Shown piece after piece: positions 11,408-22,710 of a stretch of 64,000 bases of DNA. The position numbers and the translations under genes were made by a program. The stretch comes from Mariannaea sp. PMI_226 (lineage: Eukaryota > Ascomycota > Sordariomycetes > Hypocreales > Nectriaceae). Numbering within the stretch: the first letter of the stretch is position 1; the number at the start of each line of letters is the position of its first letter. The DNA is taken from the NCBI GenBank assembly GCA_024336345.1, contig JANFOG010000007.1:1736001-1800000 (forward strand). The letters are read 5' to 3'. The notes beneath the pieces were generated by a model. It was given only the letters and a program-made list of their open reading frames with translations. It searched no databases and had not been told where the DNA came from.

Positions 11408-12669
11408 ATGGAACACACGATGCAAGGCTCAACCTCAACCATGTCGCCCCCGTCGTGTCTTCTGCGTATTCCCAACGCATTGCGCCATAAGGCACGAATT
11501 GCTCTTCTCGTCGTAGCTTGCTTTGCTACCGTCATCTCCCTCTACCTCCTCTCACTCCAGCCGCTACGACGCCCGTCCGACAGCTGGGCCTTCGCCAAGC
11601 TTCGAGAGGGCTCTGAACAAGAACTTTCGCAGTGCAGCCAGCTTCAGCGAGGCGCAACCGGTGATATCTGGAATGGCACAGAAACAAAATATCAAGACCT
11701 AAGTGACGATAAATTCACGTGAGTTCTTTATTTATTTATCCATTTACTTGGGGACTTGTTCCTTCCTCTCCCCCCTCCCTCCCACATCAATCACTTCATC
11801 ATCCAGTCACTCAAACACCATACCTGTCCTCACCTCACCTCAACTCACCTATTTTTTTCTTATCCTCTGTCCTCTTCTGCCGCTTCCCCCCGACCCCATC
11901 AGGCTAACCTCATAGTAGCATCGCTATCCAAACCTACAAGCGACCCGACAGACTCAACAAAACCCTACACCTTTATTTAGACAAACAGATCCCCTCGCTG
12001 GAAGAAATCGTCATCATCTGGAATGATGTCGATGAAACGCCACCAGAAGACTTTGTCTCCGGCTACAATGTCCCCGTACGATACCGCGTCTCATCACGCA
12101 ACAGCCTCAACGAAAAATTGAAGCCAGACCCAGACTTCCGCACGAAAGCAATACTCCTGTCAGACGACGATGTCCACTATCAGCCAACAGACCTCGACTT
12201 TGTCTTTCAAACATGGAAGCGGCATGGCATGAATAGGCTGACCGGAGCCTTTGCACGATGTACGACCAAAAATCCCAAGACGGGGCAGTGGGGTTACAGC
12301 CTATGCAACAAAGATAGCGTATCCTATTCCATGGTTCTCACTGGCTTGACGTTTGTGCACATATCTTTCCTCGACTACTACCATTCGGACGTTCCCCTGA
12401 TGGCCAAGATCCGCGAATACGTAGACGCCGAGTTCAACTGCGAGGACATTGCCATGAACTTTGTCACGTCGATGCTTACATGCAAGGGCCCCTTGCAAGT
12501 TTCCGGGATGAAAAGACCAACCAACGAGATGCCCAAGAAAGGTATCAGCACAAAGCCTGGGCATTTGCAGTCCCGAAGCAAATGCGTCAACGACTTTGTA
12601 GAGATGTTTGGCCACATGCCTCTACTAGAAACAACAGAGTACATTGCCCGTGGATTAATCAGAGGCTAG
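11408..12669 (+). CDS. Glycosyltransferase family 64 (exostosin-like) type II membrane protein
   Basis: Two exons, 11408-11718 and 11919-12669, give 1062 bases and 353 residues. The ATG at 11408 opens a short basic cytosolic tail and a transmembrane anchor (residues about 31-50), the layout of a Golgi type II enzyme. After the intron (11719-11918, donor GTGAGT) the catalytic domain begins with TIAIQTYKRPDRL. A nucleotide-sugar/metal-binding acidic motif LSDDDVHY follows near residue 155, then FNCEDIAMNFV. These are GT64/exostosin C-terminal features; family enzymes transfer GlcNAc/GalNAc-type residues from UDP-sugars. The acceptor in fungi is not known. An ATG at residue 5 or 12 is also possible but would not remove the anchor. 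Confidence 0.82.
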
Positions 12670-15600
12670 CGCCGCCGACAAAGGAAAGAGGGAAAACAAA
12701 ACAGGGTAAAAAAAAAAAAAGCTGGTTTTTTTTTTTTTTCTTTCATTTTATTTTTTAAAGAGAAAGATGAATCGTCTTGTAAAGTAGTACAGGGCCACAC
12801 CCAAAGAGTTACTACTACAACATGTCGTGGTTTTACGACAATATCCATCCAGCCAGTGTTGGTTTTCAGCGAATCAACCACATTTTCCCGGGAAACGGAC
12901 CTGAATCAGGAAAACCTCCCCGAGCCTGCTTTCGCAATACGGCATGTCCATCACGTCAAACGTGCAGCCTTGATATACGAGTCTCAACAGGCGCCAAGGC
13001 TGAAATCTTCCGACACTTGGTTCATTCTAGCCAAGTAGGTTCAGCTCATAAGTGCTTGGCCCCCTCCACGGTTTGCAGGCAAGGATTGTCCGTGAGGCTA
13101 CTCAGATAAAAATACTGGTAAGGTAGTCAAAGTCGTTGGAGGATTTTTTTTTTCAATTGTAAGAAAAAAAAACTGGCACTCATCATATAGATCACGCGAT
13201 TCGCTGCAATGCTATCCTCGGCCATCCATTCCGGAACACTTCCACAAACCACTTTTGGGGGGTTGTTTTTTTTTTTTTTCACCAACAGCCTTAGGTCCGT
13301 ACTTGATGAGGTTTCCGACGAGCATGACCTACAGATCACAGAGCTCCGAGCGATAAGCCCCAAGCTACCGATAAGAGTCGCGTCCGTTTGTTGTTCAGAT
13401 TCCTTTTGCTCGCCGCAAAGCGCTTCAAAGTATCCTAGAGGACACAAATTATAATTTTAATACATGCTCAATTAATCGAAGTGAAACTCTTACGACTTGG
13501 AATTTTTTATTCTTTGGAATCTGAGATGACCCCAATGTTTTGACACCATCCAATCGAAGGATATGAGTGACTCATTAGTGAGATGAAGATGCACAATGAA
13601 ACAATACCTGGTGGAACCCAGATCCTCCAATGTTTCATACCATGCAGGCTGTTGGCTTCATTGTTTCATGCCAAGACTTCTTGTTTTCCTTCTTCCAATC
13701 GGCTGTCAACTAGTGTCCTGTCAATCGTAATAGTCGCTGATCTGCACCAACCACGAACCGCACAAGTTTTGACATGAACCTGATTGCCGAGATCAATAGG
13801 GCTGTGTCAAGACCGAAAAGCCGGCCAATTGTACAATTCCTGACCGACAACTTCAACATAGCCAAGTGACATTAATTTCGCCATCTATTCCACTCTCATG
13901 CCAAACGCACATGCCAAAGGTTAAGCGTTGCTAGCATCATTAATATGGTCTTTTTCTATCCCAATATCTAGGTGATTTGCTTACACCTGATCTCAAGAAT
14001 GAAGCTCCCTCGACCTATCGTGGCGCTGCGCGAAGCTGTTCCCCTGCACGGTCAGGGGCATGGACGGGAAAGCGGCATCGCACAATGCTCCGTTCTGGCT
14101 GGCTGAGATTGCTGCCCATATTAATGCTATAATTCCTACACACCTGAGACGCTTTCTTTAATTCAGTGTTCCTCATTTTCTAATTACATTTCCTAGTCAT
14201 ATTTTCTAATTACCACGGAGGCAGCTTTCAAATGTTTTCGGCCGGGCTTATTAATGCCAAATCCTATGACTCCTGTGTTTACTTGCTAACACATCACCTG
14301 TGATCAAGCTCAACAGGCCCTCCGCTGATGGCTCTGTAGCTATAGTGCTTGTAGGGGATGCTTTCTTTTTCGTTACCCCCTGGAGCCTTCTATTTTCTGA
14401 TGGTAATTACTGAAATGAAATGAGATTGATGTATCTCTTGTATTTAGCCCCAATGTGTGGCCTTGTTATTGCTTTTTTTCGACTGAAAACTTTTGAAAGC
14501 TACATCTGCACAATGTCGTTATGTAAGAAAATTGAAAGCTTTGAAAAACTAGGCCCTTTTGAGAGATAGAAGGTCCAACGATGCAAGATCTACACTTTTT
14601 TTTTGGACCAGCTAGTCTGTAGATGCTCCAAACCCCGATACGCTATTCTAGTAAGTGATCACCTTGAACTCCATAGGGCGTAATATTGACGACGACGATG
14701 TTGTTAGAGGCAACCCCTTATCAGCTTCGGGCCCGCTACCTTCTTGTTCTAGCTGGTACCAAAGTCCTCTTCTGAATTTAACTGTATTTAATGGATACCA
14801 GCCAGGGGGATCGCTGACGACTAGGCAGTGTGGGCATTTTAGGCCACTTTTCCGAAATTGATTTCCGGTGCCTCTTGTCCTCCTGTGGAGAGAATACAAG
14901 CCCACTAGCGTCCTGATCTTCATACGTCAATCAACAAATAGCCCTCGGAGCTATCCGCCTTTTCAAGCCCCGGCGCTCCCTGTCTCATCCGGCATTCGAG
15001 CAAGTGTCTACCACAATCGGAGGCAGGTGGATTTCTAAACAGCCATTTACACATAGACTAATATCCAGAGATAATGCGAAGATAGGCTGCTCATTTGATG
15101 GCTGTTAAAAGCATTCTCTTTTGTTTTTGGACTCCTTTTTGTTGTTTTGTTCAAATGCTCTCAAATGCTCTCAAAGGGGGTGCTGTGACCAACTTGGACA
15201 CGAGGATTGTGGACCCGGCGCTAAAGTCCTGACACAACCCCAGGAACAGGGGCCAATACTGATTTTCCATCTTCGCGGCCTTCATTCTGTTAAAAATAGA
15301 CAAGGCGACGAGGAAGCGGCGCCTACTATTCACCCAACTCGCGGCAATAAAATACCGCCAAAAAGGGAAACAGAACAGTTCTGCTCAGATGTGTTGCTGG
15401 AGAAGGCTCTGACAGAATCAGAGGCTAGAAAAGATATGAATATCGACAGCTGGAGATGCTTACCTCATGAGAGCAAAGTAATACCTCAACAAATGCACGA
15501 ATTGGCAGATTAATTAATGTGTGCATGGAAGATCCAGGGAACCGAGTCACGACATCAGATCCACAAGACATCATCACAACTCTAGAAAGCAAAAGGCTGG

Positions 15601-18600
15601 AATCAATCATATTCACCACGCATGAAGAGAACCAATTGACCAAATAGTATTTGAAGCCAAATAGCAACGTCTTGAATCAAATAATAAGGGGTAAAACAAG
15701 ATAAAAATTATTGAGATTCTAACAAATTGGCTTGTTTATTGTGATCTGATATGAGTGCGGACTAATCGAAAGCCTCCATGCCAGGCCAGTTTGCCGGTTA
15801 CGTAAGCAGGACAAAATGTCTTTTGCAGAAGACGTGAAACCTCGGGAATGCACTGCATAGAGGCAATGATTTCAATTGGAATTGCTAGACAAACCTCGAA
15901 AATTCAAGGGTGAACTGATATCATAAAGAAGGATTAATGAAGGAGTCGGTTTCGTGCCACAGATAACGGGTATTGAACAAGTTTACCGCATAGGGCAACA
16001 GATTTCGTGACGACAAATATTGGGGAAACTCTCTCTCTGGCATAACGAAGAATACAAAGAGAATATTTTATACATCTTTAGTCTTACATATGAAGCCACA
16101 TTTTGGCATATCATCGAGCGACGCAGTTTGTTGAATGACAAGCCCTGCTTGTGACAAGAAAAGGAAGTTGTCAACATGGCGCTATAGGGTAGGAAGCACC
16201 TAAATATATAGTAATCTTCGACCAGGAAGTAATGTTTTAGCATGATATCAAGCAATACAGTTAGTTTGGTAACAAATCTGTCCGCTGACTAGGAAAGCGA
16301 GGCGTCAACATGGAGTCATTGTGTAGTAGGCGCGCAAGCGTGAGAGTTGCCTAACCCAGCAGCAAGTAACAAGCAACGGTAACTCAGCGCTTCACTTATC
16401 CATCCCAACATCGGTGTATATCATTCATAGTTGAACAATTCATTTTGAAAGGCGCGTCAGCGTCAGTACAGACGGGTTGCACCATATGCCGAAGTTACTT
16501 GCTGTTAGTGTGTCGCATCAAATCAGAGTACCTGAAAGCATGACATTCATCAATCGTACGGTTGATCTTAGATGGAAACAAGGAATCTAGACGAGCAAAC
16601 ATAAAAAATCACACAAGGCTCTAGAATCACAATTCCAAGAGTCTTCTGTCTAGGTGAAGTTGAAGAACGGAAGCTCTGGGACAAACTACGGCAGTGCGAC
16701 TCCCGCTTTCAAAACAAGAAGATTGTATCTCTTCTGGTGTGTTAACGAAATATTTGCGTACTGATCGGGGTTACCGGCCAATTAGATAGAGACAGTAACA
16801 GAAATACTTAAGTTTATGTGATAAATAGCTTATAGTGAGAGAACTCACGATCTTCATAATTACCTCTCATGACTTCAATCAGCTATGTGGTGATAGATAT
16901 TATCGGCGTTGATTCGTGCTTTTTGGGTAATGATAAACCTCTAGGATATGATGGAGACCGAGACGGCCACATTGACTTAGCACACCAGAGTCGACTGCGC
17001 TCAAATTCTCGCAACCTCTTAAAGTATTCCAGTAGTGTATATCGAAAACATATAGGCGAATGGAAGTGTGAACCCATCTAGATGTGACCCGCCGCCTCTC
17101 GAGCATATAACCCTAAACTGACAACAACAGCAACAACACAGTCTCTCCCTCTTATGTTGAAACTGGTGCATTGTGGATAAAATTCATTTCTTTACCATAT
17201 GCAGTTTAAAGTACCTAATAAACTCTCACTCGCTTGCCGTAATTGAATTGGTTTCCATATGTTGTCTTAGGCCTTATAAAGCAACCGCAAAACGTTGCGG
17301 ACAATGCATCGTCATACTATGAAATATGTCTTGGTTTTGTCCCGACTTCTGAACTTCTCATTTGACTTATGACTTGTGTTTTCATTCGATCAACGGATTC
17401 TGTTCATTTTTTATTTAATATGATTGGCTGATTTCCTCTCCCTTTCCCAATTTAAGATGTGGCTGTTCTGAACAGCTTCTTGAGACCGTTAGGCACAACC
17501 TTTATCTACATCATGAGACTTGCAGTTGGTGGGTGTTTTAGAGCGTGGGTTTTCCCTCCCAACAAACTGGTCAAAGCTAAGAGACGCCCACATGTTCCTT
17601 CAGGGACATGAGACTTTGAAAGGATCGACGGGCAAATCAAATCGAAGAAGATTCACCTATTCCAATGTCTTCGAACTTGACATGCTTCTCTGCAGCTCTC
17701 CACCCGTAAAGACAAATCTCGTATTCCCTCGACATGATTGACGAAGTGTCTTGCAGGTGCCGCAGTAGATGCAGAAGCGGATTATGTCCCTTTCGAGCGG
17801 GACCAACTGGAACAAGCTGCTTTAGAATCTGCAATGCGTGAAGGAAGCAGTTCTCTTCGTATCGAAATGGCCTCATCTGCGATCAACAACCACGCTGAGT
17901 ACACTGTGGGTATGTTTCATACTGCTCCGTGATGCAAGTCATGTAGGGGAGCCAGTACTGGATGGATGGGTCTATCACTGCACACAGTGCTTTGACATCC
18001 AGCCGACTTCTATCGAGCTCCGAAACTAATAGTTTGAGATTCAGCTCCAGCACATTTCCTAGGCTAGGACCTGCTGCCCTTGCACATCTACCATTCTTTG
18101 ACTAACCTCTTATTCTGCTGCTGTCTCAGGACAGTGAAAAACGGTTACCCCCATAATGCCCTCCGTTTTTTGGCTCTTTTGTTTCAGGCCCATCACCGTA
18201 TATGCCGGTAGTGTGTTGATCCATACCGCAAACTATCAGCCACAACTCGCTACCCGTCGTCGGATTGTGGCCCGTGCTGAAGACCATTTCATGTTCAGTT
18301 GGCGGGCTGGCGATCCGGGTCAAGACGGCACAATGACGTCGCATCGACAGGGGCCGCAGTGGAGAATCGATTTAACCGTAGCTAGTAGAATATGGTGGCT
18401 ATCGTTACCCTAAAGCCGGGATGTTTCCTTCGGCCTGATTATCCTATGCTGATGTTATTCTACTACCTGAAGTTTGTTGGTCTTTTGAGTTTCTAGAGCT
18501 ACAGGACAGAGCCCGCCTGTTACTTGGTGGAAGCCATCACAGTCCAAATGTCGAATCCGCTGGTGTTGTGTAGGACTGAAGAGTCAAGCCTATTGCCAGC

Positions 18601-19791
18601 TCGATGGATCACGGAACTGGGGACGGCCTGAGAGTACGTAGTAATGGAGGAACTGAGTTGCAGAGACAATCCTCTGTGCCCCATTCTCAATCAATGCTAT
18701 CACGCACGGTCTTCAGCTCAGCGGCCCGTGACAGCTCACTTCACAATGCAGGACGATGATCACGGCTGCCCATTACAGCAACACCTCCCCTCTCCGATCC
18801 GTTGCCGTATCGGTTCCATTACCGGTACAACACTCTGAAGATCAAGTACATTTCTGTTCATGAATCACCTTTTCTTTACGTCATGCACATGAGGCATATT
18901 TTGTAATCATCCAACGCAGCATTGTAGCTCACTTGATGATTGAGGTGGGTGGGTGAGTATACTATGTAAGCACGCATGCTTACATACAGCTAGAGTGGTA
19001 CCATAGTATTTGGACCTTTTGAGTATTTCTTGTTTTTTTTTATTAAGATTTAATCCAACCTCCTACTCGATTCATGGGTTTAGCAGAGAGTAGTGCTACA
19101 GCACAGCACAGTATCGAAAGCACGTTCCAATCTGTGTTAAACGCCGGTACCCTTGATAGCTTGGATTTTCTACAATATGTACATGTATACAAACCGAAAT
19201 GGTTTATGTGAACCCCTGCGGCGGCCTGCAAACGCCCTGCTTTGCCGCCCTTGCTTTTGCGTTCCTGGTTCTATGTACCCTGAGAATCTCGACAAATTCC
19301 GCACAAGATCTCTTATGGAGTACGCGCCGTGCAGACGCTGCGCCTGCGCCTCCTCCCCATATATCATGGCTATTTAATAGGTCACTGACCTCGTCTACTA
19401 ACCGCAGGAGGAAATGGTCGGCGGCAGAATCCTGTGCTAACGCCAAAAGCCCCATCGAGATCTTGTGCGAATTCGTCGAGATTTTTACTGTACCTGCTAG
19501 GGGTATTGGCACTAAAACAATCACCCCATGAATAGGTAAGTTCCGTTCGTTCGAATTGCTTGTTAGGCCTCCAAAAATTACCATAATTATTGTCAGGGTT
19601 GGGTGGTGGAGTAGAAGCCCCCCCCGGGTCAGTCCGTCCGCCCCGATTCGATTCGCCCACGGCGGCGCATCGCGCATACGAGGGAGCATGTTTGTGTGAG
19701 AGAGTCCACCCACCATCAGTGTTTTTTGATATTGATCATGCCTTTACGTCTGAACAAACAATGAGAATTGGCTGACAGCGAAGTCAAAAGC

Positions 19792-19815
19792 GGTGTGTGT
19801 GTGTGTGTGTGTGTT
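19792..19815. repeat. (GT)n microsatellite
   Basis: About twelve uninterrupted GT dinucleotides lie in the gene-poor region. Confidence 0.9.
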
Positions 19816-20289
19816 GTACAAGCTTAGATAAAAACTCATTCTCCCCTTGCATGACCTTGATTGGAATAAGCTATGGTAGATTGCCACGATCAACAAATAG
19901 TTCGGTAGTCTTTACGAGGAGCGAGTCACCCATCCACCAAGAATAGAAATGAGTTACGCCGTACAGCAACAGAGTAAAAAAAAGGAACAATAGAGTTAGA
20001 TGAAGGGGGAATAAGGAGCCCGTATGTCTCAGATTGGTCATTGGCTCAGTGCGACGAGAGGGGGCCACGGACAACCTAAAGAAGCAAGACGCAAGAGATC
20101 GGGATTGGAGAGCAAAGATCCAATCAGCTCTCGCACAGCTGTTTACGGTCCCAAGGCAAATCCAAACTTGGCTCCAAATACGATCCCCAAGTTTAGAACC
20201 CCTGCATCCGTCCCCCGTATAACTCCCACTGGAGGCCCTAAAATCATTCCTCCGAGCTGGTCGGAATACCGGATACGCCCCCCTGCTAG

Positions 20290-20325
20290 GAGCCCAGGGA
20301 GCCCAGGGAGCCTAGGGAGCCCATG
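20290..20325. repeat. Four tandem copies of a 9-base unit
   Basis: The unit AGCCCAGGG occurs twice exactly, then as AGCCTAGGG and AGCCCATGG, head to tail. It is a minor minisatellite with no associated gene. Confidence 0.85.
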
Positions 20326-22710
20326 GGGCGCGCGCTTCTGGTAGAACCAATGGGACAGTGCGAGGAGCGAGAAGGGAAGAGGTGTCTCGGAAGTCGGGGA
20401 ACATCAAATGTTGACAGCACAGACGACATCCATTGCTAGACGCAGCCACACCGGCGACGGCCCCGCAAGTGAATTAGGGTAGCCGAGGATCCGATCGAAA
20501 GCGTTTGGCAGTGAGCGACCTGAAGCGTTGCATGAAAACCCGAGCCTGTCAGCCAAACTCGGCCAGTCAGCTTGCTGCCAGCTGTGTGCTGCATCTTAAC
20601 ACCACGACGGTGGGAAGCCCGAGCTAGCGGGGTTCCCAGGTGTGGCACTTTGGCTTCAATGGTGCCACGTCTGCCAGTGGATAGTTCAGTTCATATGTGG
20701 ATTGCAGGACGTAGAGTACGGTATTATCAGCTCTTTAACTGCAGCACATACGGTACTCCCCCTGGCTTTTGTCTCATGCACCCCTCCTTTGTAGGAGCCC
20801 AAGCCATTGGTGCTCAGGTTCGCCCCCCCCCCTCTCTTCCCCCCCCCGCCCAGGATCCGACGCTGCAGCGTGCTCTAGCTCCTGTAGGTCTATGGTTAGC
20901 TTGGGTGCTGCTCCGGCGCAAACCCGAAGATTCAGGTCGCCCTGTTAGCCTACCTTGGCAGAAACTTGAGTACCATGTATGTATGTCTGGGAGGCAACTT
21001 CTGCTCGTATTGAGAAAAATGCCCTTTCATGATGTAATAGAAGCAGTCGGTATTGACCGAATGTTCCGGTGGTCGTCTGAACAATCACCTGGTTAACCGA
21101 CATTGATGGCGCCCTTTTTATTTTTAGTCGCCCCGAATATCAGATCAGGGATGCTTGGCGATGCTAGCGAAAAGGCCTGATCAAGCAAGCAAGCGGCCTT
21201 CACTATGCCCAACAACCGCCATGAAAAGCTGACCAGAAAGGACCATTGGTTCTATTGGTAGACCATTGAGATGGGAAAAAGAGAAAACAAGTGGTTCTTT
21301 TGGAAGTTCGCCTTCTCGTTCAGTAACAAAAAAAAAAATAACAACCCACCCCCTACGCGCCTGAGCCCCCCTTCTTCCCGCGTTTCTAAGACGGAAGAGG
21401 ATCAAGTCCGTGTAATCTGTTCGTGTTCCTGAGCAGGATTCACCTTTCTTCCAGAAAACCCCCTCTTCGATGCCGCCTGGTGCGTCGATCCGTGACCCTT
21501 TTAGTATTAGCCAGCCCTACAGCTGGGCAAGGGAACAGTTCCGCCCCGATTACTCCAGCTTTTGCGGGGGTGCTTTATTTTCAGCCTCCAAGATATAGCT
21601 TCCCACCGCACCGCACTGTACAGCAGTGAAACCAACGCAGGCACTTTACTGGCTCAGCGACATCGTGCAGCTTGATACCACCCATCATGCCTAGTGCCTT
21701 GAAGGATTGCATGAAAAAACTCGTATTCTGAATTCAACGTGATCGTTGATGCTTTTCAGCTGCAGGTGGAATATTGAGCCTTCTGCGTCATAGCTGTGCT
21801 GGTCAGGCTCTTGGCGTAAGAGCAAAGAGAGTATACCACATCAACTCCTCGTACAGGCATTGGCTGGCGAGTGTAATTTTACGTTTCCAATTGTCTCAAT
21901 AAGGCCCGTAAGTCCACGGAAAATGTTCAACCAAGACCAGAAGAGGCTTCCTTTTGGGGGTAAATATAGCACCGTTGCCACTGAGTAGTGTACAACCGCT
22001 GGTCTACACCCAAAGAGCAAACGCACCCCAGTCTAGAACTAACCAGGCGCAACTGGCTTTCCTTTTTGGCTCTAAAGAAAAGGTTTTTTTGGTTAACCGC
22101 TATGATGTTTAGACTAGCCTGGGCCACTTTTGGCCTTTTGGCCCTTTCTTTTTTGTCCTTGACTATCATGTACCGGCGGCTCCATGCTACTGGGGTCACC
22201 CACTTACACGCGGGAGACGCTGGGCATATCCACATCTGTGATCCTTGCAACTTATTCCATGTCACAGTACAGAGGGGCCCAAGAATCGTGACGGCATTGT
22301 GACGGCCGAAAAGGAATTAGCTTCGGAACTATTGACTTGTTCATGATGCGACCTCTAGTGGCATGAGCTGATTTGCTTTCGGAGAAGCTGGAGGCCGAGT
22401 GAAGGGTGTGGCCCCGGTCATGAGAAGGCCAGAAGGGGACCAGCTGAGGGTAGCTATGCGAAAGGGTCTTGTTGATATCCCCGACGTATCACGGGGGCAA
22501 AACAGTTTTACTACTTAAAGTCCATGATATCCTACTTCGATTTCCGGATTACTTCTCGAGCAAAGAAAGGTCTTGGGCTGCTTCCTGACAACCTCTTTCT
22601 TGAGTCGCTTCCCTAATCCTGTTAAGAAAGGGAAAGCCCCCTTAAGCCTTACCTTTCTCTCAACCCAGCACAACCACTCTTGTTGCTGAGAGGCACTTCG
22701 TTCGCCTACC

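Larger units (their letters stand above)
12670..22710. other. 10 kb gene-poor region
   Basis: I find no gene that I can support between the GT64 gene and the repeat-protein gene. Open frames reach 170-174 codons (19204-19716 on -, 20572-21096 on +), but they lie in locally GC-rich DNA, lack plausible starts or splice partners and show no motif. Simple sequence is common: a T tract at 12727-12740, (GT)n at about 19792-19815, four 9-base repeats at 20290-20325 and C tracts at 20823-20848. No rRNA, tRNA or intact transposase was recognised. The last 400 bases are the promoter and leader of the gene at 22711. Long non-coding transcripts cannot be excluded. Confidence 0.45.

Noticed and set aside
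15121..15513. 130-codon frame on the + strand
   Set aside because: Composition is not protein-like in a consistent way, there is no domain, and T-rich DNA precedes it.
19204..19716. 170-codon frame on the - strand
   Set aside because: Isolated, in simple GC-rich DNA, no motif, and overlapping frames of similar quality on the other strand.
20572..21096. 174-codon frame on the + strand
   Set aside because: Begins at TTG, spans C tracts, has no motif or splice partner.
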